The notes beneath the pieces were generated by a model, which saw only the letters and a program-made list of their open reading frames with translations, had not been told where the DNA came from and did not search any database. A DNA stretch of 36,401 bases from a filamentous cyanobacterium CCP3 (lineage in GTDB: Bacteria > Cyanobacteriota > Cyanobacteriia > Phormidesmidales > Phormidesmidaceae): positions 1 to 36,401 of the forward strand of contig PYGV01000020.1 in assembly GCA_003022385.1 (NCBI GenBank), in the 5' to 3' direction. This document shows, in pieces, positions 15,623 through 22,700 of this stretch (the stretch's first letter is position 1; the number at the start of each line of letters is the position of its first letter). Both the position numbers and the translations under genes were made by a program.

Positions 15623-15943
15623 ATGAACGACTGGCTTCTGGTAGGGGCGATGGCCCTGGTGACGTTCTCAATTCGCTATGGGCTTTTGGCCTTTAGCGGT
15701 CGCATTCAGCTGTCGCCGACCCTGGTGCGGGCGCTGGGCTACGTGCCCCCGGTGGTGCTGACCGCGATCGTGGTGCCTGCGGTGGTGATGCCCGATGGCG
15801 AAACGCTGTGGCTGGGGTGGGGGAATGCAAGGCTAGTGGGGGCGATCGCCTGTGTCATTCTCGCCCTGTGGCGCAAAAATCTGCTGCTTACCATTGCAGG
15901 CGGCATGGCGGCATTCTGGGGCTGGAGCTGGCTGGTTCGTTAA
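15623..15943 (+). CDS. azlD: AzlD-family small membrane protein
   Basis: A 106-residue protein with three to four hydrophobic segments matching AzlD: an N-terminal MNDWLLVGAMALVTFSIRY, then ALGYVPPVVLTAIVVPAVV (about 37-55), and a final helix LLLTIAGGMAAFWGWSW. AzlD is the small partner of AzlC in branched-chain amino acid export. Elsewhere the two genes usually lie next to each other or overlap; here azlC is 8.6 kb upstream, with an unrelated set of minus-strand genes between. The start ATG at 15623 has no strong Shine-Dalgarno. Only the family assignment comes from sequence; pairing with the distant azlC is inference. Confidence 0.88.
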   Translation: MNDWLLVGAMALVTFSIRYGLLAFSGRIQLSPTLVRALGYVPPVVLTAIVVPAVVMPDGETLWLGWGNARLVGAIACVILALWRKNLLLTIAGGMAAFWGWSWLVR

Positions 15944-16178
15944 CCATCAAACCACTGGTGTATCAGTTGGATAGGCCTGAATATGGTTATCTGAAGAGAT
16001 TCCGCAGCGAGTTTGGGCCTTAGCCAGTGAAACTTGGCTGGAAGTTTGGTCCAAAGCTGTTTAGCCGCGTCTAAGGTTGTTTTTCCTTGAAAATTCAGCC
16101 TTTCTGTAGACGGCAACACCCCTGCCCGCTGCCTAAAGTGAACTCGTAAAACAATTAGGTAAAGGTAGAGAAATCACT
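15944..16178. other. Intergenic leader of the HMA-like gene
   Basis: This 235-bp stretch between azlD and the small HMA-like gene shows no supported ORF. It includes a weak stem AGCCA / TGGCT around 16022-16039 and an AT-richer stretch at 16080-16110 that could hold the promoter. Nothing else is recognised. Confidence 0.3.
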
Positions 16179-16379
16179 ATGGTGTGGCAGTTTAAGGTAC
16201 CAACCCTGGGCGATCAGCAGTCAGAGCAAGAGTTGAAGAAGCTCATTCTTACCTCTGAGCCCGATGCCAATATTGACATTAATTCTCAGGCTAAAACAAT
16301 TACCATTAGCTCTAAAGCTTCAGAAGAAACCTTCAAAGAACTGATTGTGGCCGCTGGTCACAACATTGCCCCCGCTTAA
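16179..16379 (+). CDS. HMA-fold-like small protein lacking the metal-binding cysteines
   Basis: A 66-residue soluble protein. The layout, with first strand WQFKVPTLG, helix QSEQELKKLILTSEP, strand pair ANIDINSQAKTITISS and final helix SEETFKELIVAAGHNI, follows the ferredoxin-like heavy-metal-associated domain of copper chaperones. That domain carries a CxxC at the end of strand 1. Here the matching segment is TLGDQQ, and the whole protein has no cysteine. It therefore cannot bind Cu(I) in the usual way. It could be a degenerate paralogue, a protein-protein interaction module, or a metal-independent member. Base composition is lower in GC than its neighbours. A promoter in the 235-bp leader is likely. 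Family assignment is by pattern only. Confidence 0.7.
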   Translation: MVWQFKVPTLGDQQSEQELKKLILTSEPDANIDINSQAKTITISSKASEETFKELIVAAGHNIAPA

Positions 16380-16495
16380 CGGCGGGCTGGGATGTCAGGA
16401 TGACTGGCCTGAGAGCCTGCCGTCATAGCTCTGCGCTACTCTAGAGGGCGTTGGCTTTGGGGCCAAACTGAACGATCGCCTTCTTGCTTGAGCAT

Positions 16496-17869
16496 ATGGC
16501 CACCTCCATCCCAGATTTAGGCCCAAATTCGGGCGTCCCAGATTCGAGGCCTTTGCCTCCCGGCAGTTTTGGCCTGCCCGTGGTGGGCGAAACCCTCAGC
16601 TTTTTGTTCGATCGCGAGTTCGCCCGCAAGCGTCAGGCCAAGTATGGAGCGATTTTCAAAACGCGCCTGCTGGGTCGCCCCACGGTGGTGATGATGGGGC
16701 CCGAGGCCAACCAGTTTGTGCTCTCCAGCCACATGGATTGTTTTTCGTGGCGGGAGGGCTGGCCCGGCACCTTTAAAGAACTTTTAGGCGAATCCCTCTT
16801 TTTGCAGGAGGGTGACGAGCACCGCCGCAACCGCAAGCTGCTCATGCCCGCCTTCCACGGCCCGGCCCTAGCGGGCTATATCGAGACGATGCAGACCCTT
16901 ACCGATCGCTACGCCCAGCGGTGGGCAGACCTGGGCCAGTTCACCTGGTTTGACGAGCTGAAGCGGCTCACCTTTGACATCGCCAGCACCCTGCTGCTGG
17001 GCAGCGAACCCGGCGACCAGAGTGCCCAAATGTCGCAGTGGTTTGCCGATTTGACCAACGGCCTGTTTTCACCACCCCTTCGCTGGGGCTGGACGCCGTT
17101 TGGCAAAGCAATCAAAGCGCGCGATCGCCTGCTAGAGCACATTGAGCAGGTGGTCAAAGACCGCCAGGCCCACCCCACCCACGATGCCCTGGGCCTGCTA
17201 GTGCAGAGCGAAGACGAAGACGGCAACCGCCTCAGCCTGGAAGAAATCAAGGCTCAGGCCCTGCTGATGCTATTTGCGGGCCACGAAACCACCACCTCCA
17301 TGCTGACCTCCCTGGTAATGTCGCTGGCGCAGCACCCTGAGGTATGGGCAAAGGCGCGTCAGGAGCAGGCGACGTTGATGAACCGTAGCGAGGCGATCGC
17401 CCTAGAGCAGATTCGGCAGATGCCCTACCTCGACCAGGTGGTCAAAGAGGTGGAGCGGCTGTACCCCCCCGTGGCGGGAGGGTTTCGCGGCGTAATCAAG
17501 GCCTTTGAGTTCAACGGCTACCGGGTGCCCGAAGGCTGGATGGCCCTGTACAGAATTGATGCCGCCCACCGCGATCGCCGCATCTACACCGACCCCGAAA
17601 CCTTTGACCCCGATCGCTTTAGCCCCGAGCGGGCCGAGCACAAGCGCTACGACTTTAGCCTGGTGGGTTTTGGCGGTGGCCCCCGAGTATGCCTGGGGCT
17701 GGCCTTCGCCCAGCTCGAAATTAAGCTGGTGGCGGCCCACCTGCTGCGCCACTACACCTGGGACCTGCTGCCCAAGCAGGATCTCACTATGACCCCGATT
17801 CCCACCCTGCGGCCCAAGTCAGGCCTCAACGTCGTCTTCAAGTTTTTAAAGGAAAGCGAGCGGGATTAA
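16496..17869 (+). CDS. Cytochrome P450, CYP120-like
   Basis: A 457-residue soluble P450. Signatures: I-helix LMLFAGHETTTS (about residue 255-267), K-helix E318-V-E-R321, the PERF-like region FDPDRFSPER, and the heme loop FGGGPRVCLG with the cysteine ligand at C399. The N-terminus has a proline-rich PLPPGSFGLPVVGETL and no membrane anchor, as in cyanobacterial CYP120A1, which binds and hydroxylates retinoids. ATG at 16496 is chosen over the in-frame TTG at 16484. No dedicated ferredoxin or reductase gene is nearby, so electrons presumably come from photosynthetic ferredoxin. The P450 call is certain; the CYP120 subfamily is a likely match from overall layout; substrate is unknown. Confidence 0.95.
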   Translation: MATSIPDLGPNSGVPDSRPLPPGSFGLPVVGETLSFLFDREFARKRQAKYGAIFKTRLLGRPTVVMMGPEANQFVLSSHMDCFSWREGWPGTFKELLGESLFLQEGDEHRRNRKLLMPAFHGPALAGYIETMQTLTDRYAQRWADLGQFTWFDELKRLTFDIASTLLLGSEPGDQSAQMSQWFADLTNGLFSPPLRWGWTPFGKAIKARDRLLEHIEQVVKDRQAHPTHDALGLLVQSEDEDGNRLSLEEIKAQALLMLFAGHETTTSMLTSLVMSLAQHPEVWAKARQEQATLMNRSEAIALEQIRQMPYLDQVVKEVERLYPPVAGGFRGVIKAFEFNGYRVPEGWMALYRIDAAHRDRRIYTDPETFDPDRFSPERAEHKRYDFSLVGFGGGPRVCLGLAFAQLEIKLVAAHLLRHYTWDLLPKQDLTMTPIPTLRPKSGLNVVFKFLKESERD

Positions 17870-17924
17870 CTGTCAACTCTCAGCTACCTGGCCTTAACAG
17901 TCCCTTCAAATTAAAGGCTGAACT

Positions 17925-18248
17925 ATGGTGCGATCGCTGCTGCTGTTTGGGCTAGCTGGCCTGTGCGAAATTGGCGGCGGCTACCTGGTTTGGCTAGCCC
18001 TGCGAGAGGGCAAAAGCCTGTGGCTGGCGGTGCTGGGCGTGGCGATTTTGGGCATCTACGGAGCGGTGCCGACGCTGCAGCCGACTCATTTTGGCCGCGC
18101 CTATGCGGCCTACGGCGGCGTGTTCATTGTGCTATCGATCGCCTGGGGGTGGATTGTTGACCAGGTGAAACCCGATCGCTTCGATCTGCTGGGGGGCTGG
18201 GTGGTGCTGCTGGGCGTTTTGGTGATCATGTATGCCCCTCGCAGCTAG
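17925..18248 (+). CDS. ynfA: YnfA-family (UPF0060) small membrane protein
   Basis: A 107-residue inner-membrane protein with four hydrophobic helices and the UPF0060 hallmarks [15 protein letters not shown] (about 9-23), [13 protein letters not shown] (about 76-88) and a closing [15 protein letters not shown]. The family is related to small multidrug-resistance transporters; its function is not well defined. Start ATG 17925 has AAGG (17914-17917) 7 nt upstream. It follows the P450 gene by 55 bp on the same strand, so co-transcription is possible. It is convergent with the APC-type permease gene, with only 6 bp between stops. Confidence 0.93.
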   Translation: MVRSLLLFGLAGLCEIGGGYLVWLALREGKSLWLAVLGVAILGIYGAVPTLQPTHFGRAYAAYGGVFIVLSIAWGWIVDQVKPDRFDLLGGWVVLLGVLVIMYAPRS

Positions 18249-18254
18249 CGGTCT

Positions 18255-20183
18255 CTATCCCCCTACGTGGATGATCGGGCGGCGTCTGGGGACTTTCTCG
18301 GCTTTGCGCAGCACCTCGCGAGTGACGATGGCAATGTCGCCTTCGCCAAACAAAATGAAGCGCAGCAGGTATTGAATCGGGTTGCCCTCAATCCAGCCGA
18401 AGTAGGCGTGGGGCAGTTTGCCAGTTGCGTTACGAATGTGGAGCAAAATGGCGGCAATGGTGTTAGGCACCGCCGACCCCTTGGCTCTCAAAATGCGGTA
18501 GTTGCCCACTTGCACCCCTTCTACCTGGACCGTCTCCATAAAGTCTGAGGCATCTGAAACCTCGATCTCCAAAAACAAAACCGGCTCGGCGGGGGGAATG
18601 TGGTTGTCCTCCCGCACCTCGGTTTCCTTGAGGGCATATTCCTGCTCATCTCCGGCCTGTTTGCGATTGGCGATGATGCGAATGGTGTGTTCGCTTTCTT
18701 CTAAAATGAAACGCTGAGCGACGGAATCCATTTTAAGCTGTTCAACTCGCAGCTCGGTGGAGCGCCAGACGCGCGAAATCAGCGAGGTGACAACAATAGC
18801 GCCAATAAAGAAGGCGGCAATTTTGACCCCGTCGGGACGCTCAAAAATATTGACAACGGTGGTGTAGAAAAATACCAGGGTAATGGCGCTAAAGGTAACC
18901 ACGCCCCGCTGCGATCGCGCCTGTCGAGCCGCCAACGTCACTGCAAAGGAGGCCGAACTCATCAGCACCAGCACCCCAGTGGCGTAGGCCCCGCCCTGGG
19001 CCTCAACGCTGGCGCGAAAAATAATCGTGACCGCAAAGGCGATCGCCGTAAAAATCAACACCAGCGGGCGAGCAGCCAAGGTCCAACTGGGGGCCATGCC
19101 GTAGCGGGGCAGGTAGCGGGGCACAATACTGAGCAACCCAGCCATGGCCGAGGCCCCGGCAAACCACAAAATTGAGATGGTGCTCAGGTCATACAGGGTG
19201 CCAAACCCATCGCCGAGGTACTGATGAGCCAGGTAGGCCAGCGCCCGACCGTTAGCCGCGCCCCCCGCCTGAAATTCCTCTGGCGGAATCAGCAGCGTCG
19301 TCACCAAACTGCTGGTAATCAGAAAAAAGCTCATGATCACCGCCGCCGTGGTCAACAGCTTGTGGGTGTTGTGAATGCGCCCCCTGGGAAAGGCTTCGGT
19401 ATCGCTGCGATCGCCTTTGACCAGTGGCATCACCGCTACCCCCGTCTCAAACCCCGACAGGCCCAGGGCCAGCTTGGGGAATACCAGTGCCGCCAGGGCC
19501 AAGAGCAGCAGCGGATTGCTATGGCTGGCAAAGAGCAGGCTCCACCAGTCGGCAATGGCGGTGGGATGGGTGAGAATCTGGTAACCTCCCACCGCAATGG
19601 TCACTAGGTTCAATAGCAGATAGAGCGCCACCAACAAAACTGCTATACCAATGGCTTCGCGAAACCCTTTCAAAAAGACGGTTGCCAGGAAGGCAATCAG
19701 GCAGAGGGTCAGCGGCACTTCGTAGCCGTGCAGCAGATCGTGAACAAAGGGATTTTCGACAATGTGGGCTGTGGCATCGGCGGCGGAGAGGGTAATGGTG
19801 ATGATAAAGTCGGTCGCCACGAACCCCAGCAGGCACAGCACAAAAAACTTGCCCTGCCACCAGGGCAGCAGGTGCTCTAGCATGGCGATCGAACCCTCGC
19901 CGTGGGGGCTCATAGAGGCCACCCGTCGGTAGATGGGTAGCGCACCAAACAGCGTCAGCAACACCAAAATCAAGGTCGCAATGGGCGACAGCGCCCCGGC
20001 GGCCAGGGCTGCAATTCCGGGCTGATAGCCTAGGGTTGAGAAGTAATCGACCCCGGTCAGGCACATCACCTGCCACCAGGGATGGCTTACTGCGTGGCTA
20101 CTCTTACCGGAGCGATCGGACTCAACCAGCCAGCGCAGCAACCGTTTGCGATACGTGGCAGATGGCCTCACTCGTTTAACCAT
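18255..20183 (-). CDS. APC-superfamily permease with long C-terminal cytoplasmic domain
   Basis: A protein of about 642 residues with roughly a dozen hydrophobic segments between residues 45 and 470, starting with [23 protein letters not shown], a layout typical of amino acid-polyamine-organocation transporters. The last 160 residues are soluble and contain [14 protein letters not shown] and [17 protein letters not shown]. Similar tails occur in large bacterial APC permeases and recall the C-terminal region of potassium-type KUP transporters. The ATG at 20183 is preferred because AGGA (20193-20196) lies 9 nt before it; the ATG at 20192 abuts that site. Substrate is unknown: amino acids by family, potassium as an alternative. 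No partner gene is present. Confidence 0.8.
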   Translation of the reverse strand: MVKRVRPSATYRKRLLRWLVESDRSGKSSHAVSHPWWQVMCLTGVDYFSTLGYQPGIAALAAGALSPIATLILVLLTLFGALPIYRRVASMSPHGEGSIAMLEHLLPWWQGKFFVLCLLGFVATDFIITITLSAADATAHIVENPFVHDLLHGYEVPLTLCLIAFLATVFLKGFREAIGIAVLLVALYLLLNLVTIAVGGYQILTHPTAIADWWSLLFASHSNPLLLLALAALVFPKLALGLSGFETGVAVMPLVKGDRSDTEAFPRGRIHNTHKLLTTAAVIMSFFLITSSLVTTLLIPPEEFQAGGAANGRALAYLAHQYLGDGFGTLYDLSTISILWFAGASAMAGLLSIVPRYLPRYGMAPSWTLAARPLVLIFTAIAFAVTIIFRASVEAQGGAYATGVLVLMSSASFAVTLAARQARSQRGVVTFSAITLVFFYTTVVNIFERPDGVKIAAFFIGAIVVTSLISRVWRSTELRVEQLKMDSVAQRFILEESEHTIRIIANRKQAGDEQEYALKETEVREDNHIPPAEPVLFLEIEVSDASDFMETVQVEGVQVGNYRILRAKGSAVPNTIAAILLHIRNATGKLPHAYFGWIEGNPIQYLLRFILFGEGDIAIVTREVLRKAEKVPRRRPIIHVGG

Positions 20184-20431
20184 CGATGGCATTCCTAGGC
20201 ATTAGTGGCAGTACTGTAACCAGTCAACCGCTTAGTGACCCCTCAAACAACTGTGTAACGATTGACTGTGGTGGCCGTCGTGGGGGATGCCCAGGGCTAC
20301 CAGTTGCCCTGGTACAACAGGCAGAAATAAATCTGCTGTTCAGGAAGCTTGAACCGCTGAAACCTCAAGATTTTTCGTTGTTAACTTTGTATTGTAAGCT
20401 CCGAATAGCGATGCCAGGGTGAAGGAGATGC
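20184..20431. other. Intergenic region with a stem-loop
   Basis: This region of about 250 bp lies upstream of the permease gene and downstream of the glycosyltransferase gene (both minus strand). It contains a perfect 7-bp stem CCAGGGC (20291-20297) / GCCCTGG (20306-20312) without a T-run. No ORF is convincing, and I see no riboswitch of known type. Confidence 0.35.
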
Positions 20432-21634
20432 CTAAGACTGGGGTTTGAGCGATCGCCCCCGCCATGTCCAGCCCCAGCCAGTCTTAGTTTTGACAATGGA
20501 CGTGAGGGCGATCGCCACCACAATCAGGCCGCCCACGCTGCTCAACCACCAGTAGCGCAGGGGCACCCCCACCTGGCGGTAGCTCAGCCACCGCAGCAGC
20601 CCGTAAGCCGCCAGCGTCAGCGCCGTCAGCCCATAGAGCATCCCCACAGGCCAGGAAAATTGGGGATTCAGCAGGAGCACAATCAGGCTCGCCAGCAGCC
20701 CCATCCAGGGCATCACAAACACTAGGGCAATGGTAAAAGCCGACAGCAGCGTCAGCGGTAGATTTTCCTGAGTACCCAGGTAGTAGTTTTTCGTCCACCC
20801 CTCCCACAGGGTGCCAAACGACGAGTACATCCGCACCCCCAGCAGGTCAATACCCAGCACGTAGCGCAGCGTCAAACCGTGCCGTCGAATCTGGCGAGCC
20901 AGCTCCACGTCTTCCACAATGGCGGCGTGAATGGCGGCGTGACCGCCGATCTGGTCGTAGGCGGCGCGGCGAAACAGCATAAACGGCCCGGCGGCAAAGG
21001 CATCGTCTACCGCCGCCGAGTCGTTAATGGCCTGAAAGTCGTAGGCGATCGCGATCGCACTCATCATAATCGGCTGCACTAGCCACTCAGAGAAGCAGCT
21101 GATTAAAATGTTGGGGCCACAGCTGAGCAAGTCGGCCTGGTGGGTTTGAGCTTCGGCCAGGGCAGCGGCGATCGCCCCCGAAGACAGCCGCACATCGGCA
21201 TCGATAAACAGCAGGTAATCGCCCTGGACAAACTGCACGGCGTGGGCACAGGCCCAGTTTTTGCCGCGCCAGACTGCCCCCGCCGGGCGCGGCGGCACCG
21301 CCAAGTGGTGAACGTTGGCATGCTGCGCCGCGAGTTCGGCGGCGATTGACCCGGTGGCATCGGTGGACTGATCGTCGGCCATCCAAACTTCAAAGCGCTT
21401 GGCCCCCGGCAGAACAGTCGTCAGCACCGCTTCTACACAGGCGCGAATATTGTCAGCCTCGTTATAGGCCGGAATAATCACGTCAATCGACGCTTCTGGC
21501 GGTTTAGTGTCAGTGGGTTCCAGCCGAGGGGCCGCCTTGAGCGACTGGGTGAGCTTCCAGGTAAAGGCCGCGATCGCCACCAGCGCGATCGCCAGCACTC
21601 CATCTAGCCCCAGCACTACCGCGCTCCAGTCCAT
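20432..21634 (-). CDS. Membrane-bound family 2 glycosyltransferase
   Basis: A 400-residue GT2 enzyme. An N-terminal transmembrane helix (about 8-25) precedes the GT-A catalytic domain with VIIPAYNEADN (52-62), the nucleotide-binding D87/D88 in MADDQSTDAT, the metal-binding D145-A-D147, and an EDVELARQIRR acceptor-side motif. After WEGWTKNYYLG come three or four transmembrane helices and a basic end KTGWGWTWRGR. The layout, with C-terminal helices and GWTWRGR, recalls CrtQ/CruG/HpnB-type enzymes that glycosylate carotenoids or other lipids. I cannot choose between them, and no carotenoid gene is adjacent. Start ATG 21634 has GAGG 7 nt upstream. It appears monocistronic. Confidence 0.85.
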   Translation of the reverse strand: MDWSAVVLGLDGVLAIALVAIAAFTWKLTQSLKAAPRLEPTDTKPPEASIDVIIPAYNEADNIRACVEAVLTTVLPGAKRFEVWMADDQSTDATGSIAAELAAQHANVHHLAVPPRPAGAVWRGKNWACAHAVQFVQGDYLLFIDADVRLSSGAIAAALAEAQTHQADLLSCGPNILISCFSEWLVQPIMMSAIAIAYDFQAINDSAAVDDAFAAGPFMLFRRAAYDQIGGHAAIHAAIVEDVELARQIRRHGLTLRYVLGIDLLGVRMYSSFGTLWEGWTKNYYLGTQENLPLTLLSAFTIALVFVMPWMGLLASLIVLLLNPQFSWPVGMLYGLTALTLAAYGLLRWLSYRQVGVPLRYWWLSSVGGLIVVAIALTSIVKTKTGWGWTWRGRSLKPQS

Positions 21635-21650
21635 GCTTTCACCTCGCTGC

Positions 21651-21685
21651 CACCTGGTAGCAATCTACTACGCAGCAGCCAGGTG
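21651..21685. repeat. Inverted repeat upstream of the GT2 gene
   Basis: CACCTGG (21651-21657) and CCAGGTG (21679-21685) form a 7-bp inverted repeat with a 21-nt spacer, just 5' of the glycosyltransferase start. It could be an mRNA leader hairpin or an operator. The remaining gap to 21923 is described under the promoter and hairpin entries. Confidence 0.35.
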
Positions 21686-21774
21686 AGGGGGCGATCCCAC
21701 AATTGCTTCTGCGTTCAGTCTTTGGTGGCAATGCCCCTGGCATGACCAAATCAACCGTGGCGAGACCGTGACCC

Positions 21775-21802
21775 TTGACAGTGGCTTCAGGCTGAGTATG
21801 GT
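21775..21802 (+). promoter_or_regulatory. Candidate sigma70-type promoter for the secreted anchor protein gene
   Basis: A consensus -35 TTGACA (21775-21780) is followed by a 16-bp spacer and TATGGT (21797-21802) as -10. Transcription would start near 21809 and leave a leader of about 115 nt before the ATG at 21924. Confidence 0.45.
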
Positions 21803-21824
21803 TCTCCCAGTAGATGCATACCGC

Positions 21825-21857
21825 AGGCCCCACCACCCCTGAGCTGGGGCCTTTTCT
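21825..21857 (+). terminator. Terminator-like hairpin inside the leader of the 21924 gene
   Basis: AGGCCCC (21825-21831) pairs with GGGGCCT (21846-21852), followed by TTTTCT. No plus-strand gene ends upstream, so the hairpin would lie within the leader made from the promoter at 21775-21802. An internal alternative pairing, CCCC with GGGG, also exists. That makes attenuation possible, but it is not shown. Confidence 0.4.
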
Positions 21858-21923
21858 CAAGCAACCACTCTGGGCAACTCTCGCTAGAATGAAGGTCACA
21901 CAAAATTACGGATCGCTTGTGCT

Positions 21924-22388
21924 ATGAAACGGTTGCTTGTGGCGTTGGTCATGTGTTTGGCTCTGGTGGGGTTTCCGGCTCAAGCCAGCGCGCACCAGGT
22001 CGAAACGTTCTACACCCTCGACAATCAGCTTGAGTTTCAGTCGCAGTTTAGTTCTGACGAGCCGTTTGTGGGCGCAACGGTCAGCATTTACGCCCCCAAT
22101 AACCCCGACCAGCCCTGGATGACCACCACCACCGACAGCGAGGGACGCTTTGCCTTTGTGCCCGATGAATCTATTCCGGGCGACTGGGAAGTAGCGATCG
22201 AAGACGACACCCGCAGCCACGCCGACTACTGGACCGTACCCGTGGGCGACAAGGGCATTATCTACGACGGCATCAGCCTCGACTCAACCGAGGATGTGCA
22301 CTACCGCGCCGCTGCCGCCGCCCTGCCGCTGGTCTTTTCGATGGGTGGAGCGCTGGCTTGGCTAGGGTTTACTCGCCGCCGTCGCTAG
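21924..22388 (+). CDS. Secreted, C-terminally anchored carboxypeptidase-regulatory-like domain protein
   Basis: A 154-residue protein. Residues 1-24 are a Sec signal peptide, with probable cleavage at ASA-HQVETF. The body is a small beta-sandwich of the carboxypeptidase-regulatory or DUF4198-like type: FVGATVSIYAPNNPD, TTTDSEGRFAFVPDE, GDWEVAIED. It ends with one hydrophobic helix and a basic cap (PLVFSMGGALAWLGFTRRRR, 135-154), placing the domain outside and the tail in the cytoplasm, in the manner of a sorting-signal-like anchor. Similar domains occur beside nickel or cobalt uptake genes, but none is adjacent here; the NicO gene is 11 kb away. It is followed by a strong bidirectional terminator. 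Function is unknown. Confidence 0.75.
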   Translation: MKRLLVALVMCLALVGFPAQASAHQVETFYTLDNQLEFQSQFSSDEPFVGATVSIYAPNNPDQPWMTTTTDSEGRFAFVPDESIPGDWEVAIEDDTRSHADYWTVPVGDKGIIYDGISLDSTEDVHYRAAAAALPLVFSMGGALAWLGFTRRRR

Positions 22389-22700
22389 CCCGTCGCTAGC
22401 TGAGCTGAGCGGCTCGTTTTGAATCATTCAAACAAAAACCTCCGACAGCCCCATTGCGGGCCGCCGGAGGTTTTTGTTTGCTTGGCACAGGGCTGAGCTA
22501 GGCGATTCGTCACGCAACGGGGCTGGCCACAATCATCTCGGCTGGTGAGAACGATCACCAAAACCGGCCCGCAGTTCTCGGCGGTGTCTCTGTAGTTTTT
22601 CCTGCGTTCCCCCCAATCGCCTTGGGGGGCGTTAAACCTGGCGCTTCGCAGTGGTTTGCCGCCCCCGTCAACCCATACAACCCCTCCAGGAGAAACTTCC
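22389..22700. other. Leader region of the giant gene
   Basis: This is a 312-bp stretch without a gene. It contains the terminator at 22430-22479, then about 220 bp that must hold the promoter of the giant gene. A very GC-rich 8-bp hairpin CCCCCCAA (22609-22616) / TTGGGGGG (22622-22629) sits 72 bp before the start codon. AGGAGA (22688-22693) lies 7 nt before the ATG. No clear -35/-10 pair was found. Confidence 0.6.
22430..22479. terminator. Strong intrinsic terminator, 15-bp perfect stem
   Basis: AAACAAAAACCTCCG (22430-22444) pairs perfectly with CGGAGGTTTTTGTTT (22465-22479). It has A-runs on the left and T-runs on the right, so it can stop transcription in both directions. It closes the 21924 gene and insulates the giant gene that follows. 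Confidence 0.92.

Noticed and set aside
16441-16629. Minus-strand frame overlapping the P450 start
   Set aside because: It covers the conserved P450 N-terminus on the opposite strand and has no recognisable product.
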